In this document: positions 1-11,775 of the stretch, piece after piece
How positions within the stretch are numbered: position 1 is the first letter of the stretch
How the letters are laid out: every line of letters begins with the position of its first letter
Assembly: GCA_965153455.1 (NCBI GenBank)
Contig: OZ234502.1
Coordinates: 4,381,267-4,445,266, forward strand
Length of the DNA stretch: 64,000 nt
DNA from: Sphagnum compactum
Taxonomy: Eukaryota; Bryophyta; Sphagnopsida; Sphagnales
Direction of reading: 5' to 3'
Notes under the pieces: model-generated
The model's database searches: none
What the model saw: only the letters and a program-made list of their open reading frames with translations
What the model was told of the DNA's origin: nothing
Made by a program: the position numbers and the translations under genes

Positions 1-579
1 CTTCCAAATTTTGGTATAATATATATATATATATATAATATTTTAAACTCTACAAACTAAGCATAAAATAGAAGTAATATTTTTAAAAATTATTTATTAG
101 AATAAGAAGCAATTTATTTTGAAATTGTTCGACTCAATTGTCCTCTCCAATATCCCCCTTTCCAAACACTACCTAATTACCCAAATGTCATTCACAGTTT
201 GCTTGACAAAGTCTAACCATGTGGATATCACCGGCCACGAATCTCACTCATCCAGGGCTTATCAACTATACCAAGAGCTCTCTCCCTCTCCCCCTCCCCC
301 CCAACCCCAATTTCCTTAAGATACTTAATTTTAATTTCATTAACAAAATTATTCAATATTCAATAACTCTTGCATTACAGGTCTAAAACATTATCAAACC
401 ACTCGGTGCACTCTTACTCATCAAGGACTTTCCAACAACACCAAGAGCACCTCCAACAATACGGGTTTGGGAGATCTCTACATTTTGACAAGCTTATAAA
501 CTACCTTCCTTCATAGATAGATCACCGTTTACACATTTTGAGAACAAACTGAATGCAGTTTGTCTGGGTCCATTGGCAT

Positions 580-912
580 TGCCTACCGAGGCAAGGATAT
601 TGTGTTTAGATTCATTATAGAGTATAGTAGCTTAAGGGATTTTTATAGGCCCCTCGGTAATAGGTCTATTTTTATATGAGGATTTTTGAAAGATGATATT
701 TTGGCTTGTGTTGAAGCTTGAGATTAGTTATAGAGTTTAGAGTATCTTGAAGGATTTTGGTTTCTTTTAGAGGATTTTGTTTTGAAGATTGTGTTTTTGC
801 ATGGTGAAATATTTGAGTGTTTCCATAATTCTTGTTTTGCCTTAAGATACTTTTTAATGGAAATTGCAAGGCCACAGTGTAATTGACACACCCCCCTTGT
901 TTTCAAAGCTTG
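580..912 (-). repeat. Dispersed repeat, copy A (inverted relative to 40441-40790)
   Basis: Read on the minus strand, this stretch matches 40441-40790 over most of its length. The two share the blocks CCTCTAAAAGAAACCAAAATCC, near 752-773, and TTCAAGATA, as well as the GGCCTATAAAAATCCCTTAA block. Both end in a pyrimidine/purine-rich block around a GTGTGACAC-like word. A shortened third copy lies at about 29306-29350. There is no coding capacity for a transposition protein. A TATA-like word inside suggests an LTR or other non-autonomous element, but that is inference. Confidence 0.6.
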
Positions 913-3135
913 TGACTTGGAAAAGTTCAACCACAAGGTATTGATTTCTTCTACGTAGGCTTTTTCATGAAAGTGAAGAACTAGTGATGCAGAGTTGAAA
1001 TCTTCAATCAAGCCTGCAGGGAAAGTCATGTGGAGGAGCTGACAATTTCTGTGGAAGTCTGTTGTAGCACTAAGTACTTTATGACTCTTTTGGAGAAACC
1101 AATTTGATAATGCATGCATTTGATCTAGAATACGTTACCTAGTAAAATTCCCATGTTTTGAATTCCTGAACCCCCTACCTATTTTAGGAGCTTCCATGCC
1201 ATCAAAATGCACAATCATAAAATCCACTTTAAAGTGCTAGGTAAGGCCTGAAGATAGAGGTATTACATATAGTGAAGGACGTCGGGATGAAATGAAGCTT
1301 TCCATCCATCCATTCATCCGTCATCCATCCTGTCATCCATCCCGTCATCCACCGGGATGAATGAGGAGTCTGAAGCTGAGGGCAGGTTCCAATCCAGATT
1401 ACACCCCCAATCTAGGGGCCTTACCGCATGTAAAGAACTAGCAAGGAACCTTATGAAGTGTAACAGCCCTTGCTGAAAACTTAAGATACTTGCCTTGCAA
1501 CAGAGGTAATCTTACCCTCCTTTTAAGGTGCCCTCCAGCTACGCTAAGAAAATTTCGCCAATTCTTTATCAATGAGTTATATCCAACAACTATTGCAACC
1601 ACCTAATGGAGTCATTGACAAGGGGGACGTTAAACACCCTTATGAACTTTGGGGGTGTCAATGTGGTGACTATGCAAATGATGTGAACAAAATGATACGG
1701 TGTGTCATTACATCAAGTTGTCCTTGTGTGTCTAGCACGACGCACCAAACGCATCTGGATTTAGACTATATTGGATGTGATAAGACTCATAGAGACCCAA
1801 GGACTAGAGGATGTGAGTGGAAATAATGTTCTTAAGTCACTAAATGACCAAACTAAAAGCATGTGTTCAAATGGTCGGGAATTTTCTTGGTCAAGCATGA
1901 AGTGACCAACATAGACAATGAACATGTGTTTTTTGGCTTGCTACATGGAATGTTTCATCCGGTTAATGAATATAGGCTTTTGACCATATTTGAATGCATT
2001 TTTTCCATACCCAATAAGAAAAGGTTCACAAGCCTATATATTACAACCAAAGAAATTATAACTTTCAATTCTCACTTTTGAAATTTTTGTGTATGGTAAA
2101 ACCTTAGGGTGGGGGTGTAGATCCTAAATAAGTTTAGAATTGAAATTATGAATGCTTATTACATAGCTATGGAAATTTATGTTTTTGATTGCATAAATAT
2201 TTTTCCACCTTTCTATTGTCTATGTATAATTACTATATCATACCATTTTCTTACTATGAACTACATATAAACAACATCAAAACTTTTCAAAATTAAAATT
2301 TCGATTCTTTTCACAAATTTATTCCATCAAACTTTACATTCATAGAACAACTTATTTTTATTAAGTGAAAGTGTTTTTCCAAAGATCACAATCATATATT
2401 TATATTTTATTTTTAAAAACTAAATAAAAAATTTCTGAAAGTTTATACATCACATGATTCCTTATGTGATTTCACATGCATAATAAAATGCAAATTTTTT
2501 TAACATATCTTTCACATAAATTAATATGTGAAAATTAATGCACCATGATCAAATCATAATTAAATTATGAAATCTCATTTACAAGTAAATCACCAAACTT
2601 ATCCACTAAATAATTGCTTGTAACATGCCTTCCCAATACATTAGGAAATTCCTATCAAATTTTTACTAGTGTTATGCATGTAAATGTTGATAACCATATA
2701 TATGACATGTAAATCTTGTGTAGTTGTAAATCATTTACATTTACATGTTTGAATTTTTTACACTTACACTTATTATTGTTGTGTATAAACTAATTTTATA
2801 ATTACATGAAACCAATGTAAATATTTGTCGAATACACTTACATGGACCCATATAAATGTTTCGGCATGTGTAAGTTTATATATTGTGTGTTTTTAATGAT
2901 CATACCTTCTTGCAAATTCATTTTAATTAGACCTTATTATTGGAGGTTATTAAAAATATATCAAAACACCGCCCACCACATGTTTTTACTTTTTACCATT
3001 GCTCTCTCTTGTTAAAAAACTAGTTGGTCATGTGTGAAACCAAAATCCCAGTACAAAACTACGTTTGCTCTTGGAACTTCATTCAGTTCTCACATGATTT
3101 CATCCCCTTTGGAAGTTATTCATTCCAATCCATCC

Positions 3136-3324
3136 ATGGCGGAAGAAAAGCGCGCGCGATTGCGTTTGCACATCGCACCCGTTGTCGCTTGCACCGGTGC
3201 GTCCCGTGCACGTTTTCATCGGGCCTCGTTGCCAAGCTTCTTCGGCAAATTGGTCTTCAATTCCACCGCCATGGTGTCGGGCACGAGGACGACCTCCAGA
3301 AGAATTGAATTTCTCCGGATTTGA
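3136..3324 (+). other. Possible upstream ORF in the BRCT gene leader
   Basis: An ATG-initiated frame of 62 codons starts at 3136 (MAEEKRARLRLH...) and stops 66 bases before the start codon chosen for the BRCT gene. It is basic and shows no recognised domain. It lies in GC-richer sequence that is probably transcribed leader, so it could act as an uORF. It may equally be a chance frame. Confidence 0.3.
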
Positions 3325-3390
3325 GCTTTATGTTCCACTTGGAAGTCGTTTGTGACTGCCTGGCGGGGTTTGCGGCAGGCCAGCAACAAG

Positions 3391-6300
3391 ATGCCAAGGT
3401 GAGAGAACAAAACACGAGTCGCTGATTCATGAACCGGAAAATCTGCCCTCTCTTGCATGTTGTTGTTGCATTTGCTTTTTTGGTGAATTTCTAGGGTTTG
3501 ATTGCGAGGTTGAATCTACAGTGCAACTTTGCAGTATGGAAGTTGTTGAGAACAACCTTTAGGCTTCAGAGGTCGGGGAAGGAAGAAAACACAAGATAGT
3601 TGGCTGAATGGAAGCTCGGAAGAAGTCACGTTGAAGAAGATTTGCTGCATTGAGAAGTTTCGAACTCTGACCTATATAATAGGGTGTCGTGGTTAGTAGT
3701 AGGGGACTTCAACTGGGAAAGCAGCTAGAAGAATGTTGCAGAACCAACAATGACTAGGAAAGCAGCTAGCAGAATGTTGCAGAACCAGCAATTCGATGGC
3801 ATTTTGCTTAGCATCAGCTTGTAGCCAAGAGATTAGAGCTTTATGGATGCCTCAGAAGAAGCAGGCATACACACTCTTCCATGTGTAGCTGTAAGAAAAC
3901 TGCTTCCACCTCTGGCAATGAGGCATACTCATAAGCCCTAATAAAATAGATGAGACAGTCAAGCACGTTGGTCAGCAGACTTCGTGGTTTCTTTTTGCTC
4001 TTCATGATAACAGAAGATTAAGAAGACAGAGATGGTCAGTGCAGGCAAGGAGGCAGACATTGGATATGATGGGGGAAGAGACAAGATATTGGTATGGGAA
4101 AATGGAGACATGACACTGAAGCAGCTCTAGCCCTAATTTCTAAAATGTTGGTTGTGCAGGGATAGAGTGACTGAGCTTCCATTCCAGGGCTTACGAGTGT
4201 TCCTACCTCGGAATTATGTTCCTCCCGAAAAGTTTCCAGCTCTGCATGACTTGCTAACGAATAATGGTGCTGAGGTTTGCCCAATTTTGAATGCATCCTG
4301 CAACTCCAATGTTGATTTTCATGTCATGGCAGACAATCAAACAGTATGTGCGCTCTCCCTTTCTGTGCATGAAGATATTGTTTTTTCCTTTGCTGTTTGT
4401 CATATATGTCTTCCTGAAATCAGTTTGTGTCTTGATACCTGTCTGTGTTTCTGCTTGTCTGCAAAAGCGAGTTTTCATGACATACTGGTAGAGATGTTTG
4501 CTCCTCCCCTATTTGTGTCACATGAGGTAAAACCCTTTGTGCATTGGCTGCAGGCCAAGATCAAAGAGCTGTTGTCCAAAGGGTGTAAGGTTGTGGGTAA
4601 GAGTCTCTACTTTGTATACTTCATTGTCACCATCTAGTGCTGCATATTGTCCAGCTTTGATGATCCAACTGTACTTCCCATCTTCTTGTTTCATATGCAA
4701 TGATGTAGCACATTTGTACTGGAATTATAATACTGCTAGAGACCAATATAGGGGAGAAGAGTACTCCTCAGCCCAAGGAAGATGCTGAGAAGCTGTACTG
4801 TAACAGGCCCAGAGTGCATCACTCGGTGTGCAAGGGAATGTAGACGCCTTCCTGACCGAGAGTACACATGCTGTTTTGCGATGGAAGGTGTTGGTGTGCT
4901 TGCAACAGGGTTCAGTGCTGAAGAGAAGGCAATTTCTTCTCAAACTCATATTCTACCTCCTTGTTTCTTTCTTTGCAGCATTATTTCTGTCAGAGGTGCA
5001 AGGGAATAAAATGCATCTTGCAATTGGAATGCTGTTTTGTTTATAGAGAGGATGTCTGCAGTACCTGTGTGGAAAAAAAAAATACCGTTGATGTCTACAT
5101 GTATTCTGCTACCTGTGGCCTTCAGAGTAGTACTTGCTACCAAAGTGTCTATTGCTTTTTCCTCAATTGGTAATTGTTTGGTTATGCAGGAATTGATTGA
5201 GTGGCTTGTGAGCTCTATGTGTGGCAATCTCCAGCATCAAACATCACTAAATCTTGACTATGTGATTGCAAAAAACGTGCTGGCAACAAAATACAAGGTG
5301 ATGTATATTGTGTTAGATCTTCAAGAATGGTGGGTGTGGGCAAGAACTAAACAGGAAATGTTCTGGCACTTAACCAGCTAAATGATGAAAATTTTCATGG
5401 ATTTATTGATTGATGCAGTGGGCCTGGAGTGTTCTACGAAAACCCATTGTTAGCCATGAGTGGCTGAAACACTGTGCTGCTCAGCATCGGCTGGTCCCAT
5501 ATGATCCTTTCAGACTTCCAGCTTTGGCTGGCCTTAAAATCTGTGCCACAGGGATAGCTTTTGGTGAGTGCCTGCAATCATGTGCCTTGCTAGGGAGGTG
5601 GTGCATGAATCCAGAGCAATAGTTAACCAAACCTATCTGTATTGTGGTGGCACAGGAGCGGGTAGGGAGGAGATCCAGATGGGTGCCCGAGAGAATGGAG
5701 CCACCTACTCTGCTGACCTGACAATGGATTGCACTCATTTGATTGCTCAGATATCCTCTCATTTGAGTTAGTGACTATGAGTGTTGCTGTGCCACCTGTT
5801 GTCATGGGTTCCCAATCTCTAATGTTTTCAACCAATTCCAGTTTGTCAGAATTTTGGCTCTTTTGTTGGTGTCACTGTATGCTTGGAGCTTGCCATATGT
5901 GTCTTCCTTGACTTTCAACACATACCAGAGGGGGCAAAATACCGTGCCGCAACAGACTGGGGCCTGAAGGTTGTGTCCCAAAGTTGGTTCTGGCAGTCAC
6001 TTGAAGCCAAAGGTAAGCCAACTCATAATCCATGAACTCTTTATGTTGTTTCCTGCAAAGTCAACAACGTATAATTTCAACAAATAAATCTTAAAAGTAT
6101 CCTGAAGTCTCATAATTACATGTTCTTCTTAGGGATACTTGCATTGAATGGATTCGTGATGACATACATGTGGAAGTCTTTTGTTAGTGATATTCGTCCT
6201 CCAGTTCTCTTTTTATGTTCTGGCTTGCAGGTTCTGATACCTATGTTGGTATCAGTCCTGGGCCACAAGTATATTGAGTTGTCCATAGGGATATCCATGA

Positions 6301-9300
6301 CACTGTGAGAACAACACATGATCAGCATAGGAAGATGGAATTAACTAGGCATGTTATGAACACATACTGCTGATAAAGTGTTGGGAAAGTCCCTTCTTGG
6401 GGTTCAAATGACTTTGCAGATCAATCCTTTGTGTAACAAGATTTCATGACAAACTCCTTCAACAGGAGACACATGTCACACTTCCTGAAATGTATTGGAT
6501 TGTGGAATGTTACAGTCTTTAGCTAGAGTGACCATTGCTTAAACCTGTGAAGTTTTCCATATGGAATAGTGAGGCCCTCATCATGCCACCATTTCTTTGC
6601 AGTATGTCTGGATGAGGATTACTTTCCTGTGCGCACTGAAGATCTTCCTGTTGCTGCTGGAGTTAAGAAATTCAGGCAAGAAGTTCTGGAATTTCAAGAA
6701 AATCAAGAACAAGCTGCACCTGCAAGCCCCACTTCAGACAATGAAGTGTCTGCATCTCTGGGACACAAGCCAGAAGCTCCAGTAGATAGAGAATGTGGAA
6801 GGACAACAATTCCTGGGATGCCAGATTATTTGTATCTATCTGGTTGCCAGTTTTACTTCACAGGCTTTGAGGCTGTGGAGATGAGAAGGCTGGTGAACCT
6901 GGTGCTTGATGGTGGAGGCACAAGATACATAGAATTCAACAATGCAGTCACTCATGTTATTGTTGGGCAGCCCCTGGAAAGGTATTTGCAACAGAATGGG
7001 AGTGCAAATTGTGGGATGCAATGATTCAGGAGAGATTGAATATGCAATCAGACACGTGGATTCTTTTTTACGTCTGGACCCTTTTGTCATTATCAACATT
7101 AAGAAAGTTCATTGACTGACATGTTCTTTGAAAGCAATTTGGTGTAGGGAATTGATTATGCTAAGGCAACTTGCCATGTGGGATGCTGTTTACATTCTGC
7201 AACGATCTTGGCTTGAAGAATGCTCACAACAAAAGATGGAGGTTTCTATTAGTGACCGGCACAGAGTACCACAGAACATGCTTCTGCCAGGTGCAAGCTC
7301 TGATTTTCAAATTCTCAGAATCATGTTGTGCTCCTTACTATCCAAAGGTCTGTCGTGAGTTATCAAGATTTGGTTGCATTGTCAAGATATTCAGATGGAA
7401 TTTGAACTTTTGAATAGTATAGATTGTGTATGTATGGTGTCCAGATGGTATGATAGTGCACCTTGCGAAGGTACCTTGCGGTTATCTTTGACATCACTGT
7501 ATTGTTGTATTTCACATACTTGTGATCTCTATGGCAGGGAGGGGAAAAATAGGTAAGGATCCTCCTGAGGCAATATTGAAGGGCAAGAATACAACTTCAG
7601 AAAGGCCTAGTCAGCAGGTTGGCCATGCTTCAAAAGAAGACAAGCAACAGCAGGACCCCAGCATACAAAATTCTGATGTTATGCAGGAGGGAAACGACCA
7701 TGGACATTGCTCGCAGCCATTAGAAACAAGTGCCAAAGTGATGCCGGGGATGGAAATTGACATGCCCACTAATGTGTCTCAAGGAGGTGGTTCAGGACAA
7801 TGGATATCACCAAAGAAACGGCTGGATAGAAGTGCTGGTGATGTTAGTGGATCTGAAATAGCCAAAAGTCCCCCTCCACTTCAATCTGAGGGAAGCTTAA
7901 AGTCACTGCCAAGCTTGGGCCTAGAATCTGAGAAACTTAGCCTCCCCCCTTCTCTCCAATCTGACCAGAGCTTGAAGCCACTCCCAAGCTTTGCTACAGA
8001 ACTTGAGAAACCCAACTTTCCCCCTTTTCACAATGAATGCAGCTCAAAGGTATTGCTAAGCTCAGGTACAGAATCTGTCAAACTCAACCTTCTTTCTTTT
8101 CAAACTGATGGGATCTTGAAAGCTCTGCCAACTGTAGATGTAAAGTCAGAAAACCGGAACACTAGATTTACCCATCTAGTGAAACTGAAGGGAGCTTAAA
8201 ATCTCTGCTGAATCCAGGGGCAGAATCTCAACATGTTTCAGCAACTACAACCAATGTTCCCAGTGGATCAGAGGAGGTCCCAGTGTTGGCAAAGAGGAAT
8301 GTCTTTGGAGGCTCTGTTTTTGGATTCTCTGATGACATCAGTCCAGATCAGGTACATTTGATTTACGTGTCAACTATGAAGGCAAATGGAAGACAAAAGT
8401 CATTTACATCTTAAGTAGACTAAAGTATTCTGTGGATCCTAACGACTGCATATTGTGTTTGCAGAGATTGGCAATTGCAAAGCAAATTGTTGCTGGAGGG
8501 GGCAGTTTGGAAGAAAAGAGTAAAAGGCTAGACTTTTTGGTGGTCTCTCATGGCATTCGACCAGTTGCTCTCTATAGCCCAAATGTCAGGCAGATTTCTA
8601 GTCACTGGATATCACAGTGTTTGCAGGTAATGTAACTTGTTCTCTGTTTTTGTCATGATGAACAGTCCTGCCATGGTTTTATGTGCTATGACATGGTTGA
8701 CCAAGGGGAGGTGCTTCCCTCCTCAGTAGGACTTCTATCCATGGTGAACTCTATACATCTTTCTTGCATAAATAAATGGGCTCCTGATTCTATGTTCTTG
8801 GGACCCCCTTTTTTTTGACAGGAGGCAACAATGCTTGATCCAGACAGCCATGTTGTGTTCCGACCTCTGCAGTGCCAAGTCCCACTGAGTGGCTTTCAGG
8901 ACCTGCGGTTTTGCACATCCCAGTATAGTGAGAGAGATCGGAAGTTAATGAGGAAGTTATGCCATGTCCTGCAGGCAAAGTTCATGGCAAATTTCAACTC
9001 CAAAATCTCGTATTTGCTGTGCAAATTTCAAGGTGGAGAAAAGTACGAAAGTGCCCGAAGACTTGGCATACCATGTGTGACAGAAAATTGGTTGTATGCG
9101 TGTGTAGAGCAGGTGATGATTTTGAAGTTTGTCACACATTATGAAGTGTTCCTGTCTGAACTTTTTTCATTACCATTTCACTCCTTGGCTCCGTTGCATA
9201 TGCAAGGCCTTAAGCAACAGTAGTAATATTTGTTATGCATCTGGTGTGCTTTGTGATTCTTGGCAATAATTTACTCCTGGGTTTTGGGTTCTCAGAATAA

Positions 9301-11775
9301 AGTGGTGCCAGTGGATGGTTTTCAACCACGTGAGTTAACAGCAGCTGATAAGGAGCATTTCAAGATTTATATGACTCAACATGCCATTACTCAGTATGAC
9401 TCTACCCCTCAACCCACAGGAACACTTCGCACTGATGTGCAACCTCAAGGTCCAGTTCAGAGCCTCCTCCAATCATATCAACCCACAGGAGTGCTTCGTA
9501 CTGATGTGCAACCAGGAGGTCCAGTTCAGAGCCTCCTCCAATCATCTCAACCTAAGTCACATATCACCAAAGGTACTGTTTCTGTCCTATTGTCTTTTCC
9601 TCTTTGTCAACTTGTTCAGAATGAATTGAAATGCAATGAGGATACAAGGATGGATGGAGTTATGGAGTCCTGGTTACAGAAGTTCTTTGTTTGCATGTGG
9701 AAAGGACACCTACTTCTGTCTTAGTGTGACTGTGTCATGCTTCAGGCAAGAAGAGCAACATAAGAAACAAGCCAGCAAGTAGCCATGGAAAGCTATCCAC
9801 AGACGTGCAGCCCTCACAACGAAACAGTCAGGTCACAAGTTGTACCCTCTCCTCACAAGCTGCAGGGACTCCCTTGGATCCATGGGATGCTAATGCACCC
9901 TGGGTGGCTGAGGTGGGTAACACTAAGGGTGGTGTAAAAGCCACCCAGGAAAGCACCACCCAACTGAGACCTGTTTTGCCACGACCACTGACCAGGTCAA
10001 GGAAGAATGAGTTAAGTCCAAATATAGCCATCAGCTCTTCAGAGAGGCTGGCAAAACATTCCTCCAGCTTGGTTCAAAGAAATAAGTGTAAGGTCCCAGC
10101 CCCTGGTCAACCAGTAGCTCAGAAGACTGCAGATCTACGACAGGATTCCAAATCAGAGCCTGAAGGTTACATTGTTTCAAGACAAGAAAATGAAAGCATT
10201 GAAATGAATGTTAAAGATCTTCATCAGAGAAGCAATCTAAGAACCGGGGTCAGTGCTGTAGACACAACTCTACCACAAAAGGGGAGTGGTGAGGGTGGCA
10301 TTTCCCCACCCAATGTTGTGGATGCAATTGAAGGGCTGTTACGGCAAACAAGCAAGGTAAGCATCATGATCTATACTGGCCTTGTTCATCTATAAGTGAC
10401 CTGGTGACATGGATACCTTGTGGCTCTGATCTACATAGCTGCTTCACAGTTTGACTGCAGATATGTCTAGTTGTTATCAAAGGGTGCAAGGTAAGTTGCA
10501 AGTGGCAACTCATTTTTTGTCAAAGCATCTGATAAAGGACATCATTTGCAGGCTAAAGGTGACACTTCCCTGGAGAATATGGTGGTGACTCCAGATGTAT
10601 CCCCATGTCACAGTTGCAAAGAGGATTACTTGTGATTATTGTGAAACTATAGGGTGTCATACTTCTTCTCACACTATTCCTGCAGATCTTGCAACTTTCC
10701 TGGTCTCTCATTGAGTTGTAGAGTAGTAGCTTCTAAGTTCCCTTCTGCCTAAATCAGTTTTTATCTGTTGTAGGCACTCTGTGCCCCAAGCTGGCATTCA
10801 AAGAGTGGTTCTGTCCACACATTTGTGCTAAAACCTGGGACAAAGCTAGGAGATGATGGAGATATCTATTAGCACTCTCATTTACATCCTTCAGTTATCA
10901 TCCTTGACAAAAATTCAGCACCACTCTCCGGAGCCAGTCACATTGACAAGGAGAGGCTGGGATGACTCCCACGCCCATGCGGACTTCAAGAAGCCAAAAC
11001 TCTATGCAACAAGGTGCGATATGTGATGTGACACTTCATATGTGCCTCCATCATCCATTACAGTGAGAATTGTGTACAAGTAGAAGCAACTCTGAACCTA
11101 GTAGATTTCTGGTGGATGTGAGTCCTACTTTGCATGCTCAGCCAGATGCTGACTTATTCCATGTTGGCAGCAGGTCTAACAAAGTGGAAGGGGAGCCCAA
11201 GTCACCAAATCTCACAGTGAATCCAGACAGTCAATTGAAATTTGATGAGTCGCAGATAGATTCTCAGGTACGTTCTTTCAGCAGTTGTGCTGTGGATGGG
11301 GATTCTGTGTTCAGTCAAAATACTACTCTTATAGTATGCATAAACTACTGTGATCCAAGTGTAGCACTTATATTCGTTTTTCCACCTTTCAAAGTGAATC
11401 TTCTTTTGATTATTGCACTCTGATTTGTGGGTCTTGCAGTTGATTTTTACAGGTCCAATCAATGTTCATTCTGTCTTGCATCAGTGTAATTGATTTAGGT
11501 CTTGTAGCCTTAGTTTTAATTTCTCTCTTTCTGGGTCAGTTCATATTATTTTCGAGTTTTGGAGTTTAATAATAAGAGCACTCATGCAGGTTGTGGCTTA
11601 TGATGAGGACCACTCTGAGCGGCAACGAATAATGGAGAAGGTGCGCACCAGGAGCTCAACCATTGCACTAGCTAGTAGCAACAGTGGCAGTCAACCGAAA
11701 AGCAGTGATTCAGCTGCATGGAAAGGTGACCAGAAGCTTGGACGGCTGTTCAAAGCAGCAGAAGCAAACAAGTGA
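3391..11775 (+). CDS. MEI1: TopBP1/Dpb11-like multi-BRCT protein, MEI1 type (about 19 coding exons)
   Basis: Scaffold of the DNA-damage and replication checkpoint; the Arabidopsis homologue MEI1 acts in meiotic DNA repair (family knowledge). Phase-matched exons: 3391-3398, 4160-4343, 4554-4596, 4807-4928, 5190-5297, 5419-5563, 5656-5750, 5922-6012, 6603-6981, 7148-7290, 7538-8049, 8166-8351, 8465-8626, 8822-9112, 9296-9572, 9746-10356, 10919-11013, 11081-11267, 11590-11775, about 1274 aa. Six BRCT-like repeats sit near residues 8-78, 95-175, 185-272, 340-425, 653-745 and 746-835, each with the late aromatic signature (HEWLKHC, QSWFWQSL, RSWLEEC, SHWISQC, ENWLYAC). The linker is Ser/Pro-rich and repetitive, and the C-terminus has the conserved block YDEDHSERQRIMEKVRTRSS. 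ATG 3391 is the first in frame after a stop, and its 2-base overhang fits exon 2. The 8050-8165 intron and the exons at 10919 and 11081 are the least certain parts. Confidence 0.87.
4929..5189 (+). other. Probable GC-AG intron in the BRCT gene
   Basis: The preceding exon is coding up to GCTGAAGAGAAG at 4928, and the next coding block starts at 5190 after TTATGCAG. Both sides are phase 0, and joining them gives a continuous BRCT repeat (SAEEK then ELIEWLV). No GT lies at the junction. The intron begins GCAATT, which fits the minor GC-AG class of U2 introns. An extra unseen mini-exon would be the alternative. Confidence 0.6.
5751..5921 (+). other. U12-type AT-AC intron in the BRCT gene
   Basis: The intron begins ATATCCTC, one base from the U12 AT-AC donor consensus ATATCCTT, and ends in AC. 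A perfect U12 branch-site word TTCCTTGAC lies at 5904-5912, with the presumed branch A at 5911, ten bases before the acceptor. Joining at these sites is phase 0 and gives THLIAQ-IPEGAKY, as expected in this BRCT repeat. No GT-AG alternative was found that keeps the domain. Confidence 0.88.
7861..8240 (+). repeat. Degenerate ~24-codon tandem repeat in the BRCT gene linker
   Basis: Five diverged units of about 72-75 bp encode a recurring pattern with a core like SEGSLKSLPS. They recur as EGSLKSLPS, DQSLKPLPS, ECSSKVLLS, DGILKALPT and EGSLKSLLN. The first four share one frame, but the fifth is in another. The model above resolves this with a 116-base intron (8050-8165) that removes most of units three and four. 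Confidence 0.7.
9401..9553 (+). repeat. Two-copy in-frame 75-bp repeat in the BRCT gene
   Basis: Two nearly identical in-frame copies encode QPTG(T/V)LRTDVQP followed by GPVQSLLQS. They sit just after the last BRCT repeat, in a region predicted to be disordered. The close identity points to a recent duplication. Confidence 0.75.

Larger units (their letters stand above)
1..3390. other. AT-rich intergenic DNA upstream of the BRCT gene
   Basis: No gene is supported here before the BRCT gene. The stretch holds a (TA)n run at about 19-40, one copy of a dispersed repeat at about 580-912, and CATCC-rich short tandem repeats at about 1296-1352. From about 2100 to 3000 it is plain AT-rich sequence. 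The longest open frames (724-1119 minus, 1572-1826 plus) show no family signature. The last few hundred bases become GC-richer and probably contain the promoter and 5' UTR of the gene that starts at 3391. Confidence 0.6.

Noticed and set aside
1572-2081. Two plus-strand frames (84 and 72 codons)
   Set aside because: No recognisable domain; Cys/His residues are not arranged as a known zinc motif.
8134-8165. Very short introns (26-32 bases) as an explanation for the frame change in the BRCT gene
   Set aside because: Too short for plant introns; the 116-base option 8050-8165 fits phase and size better.
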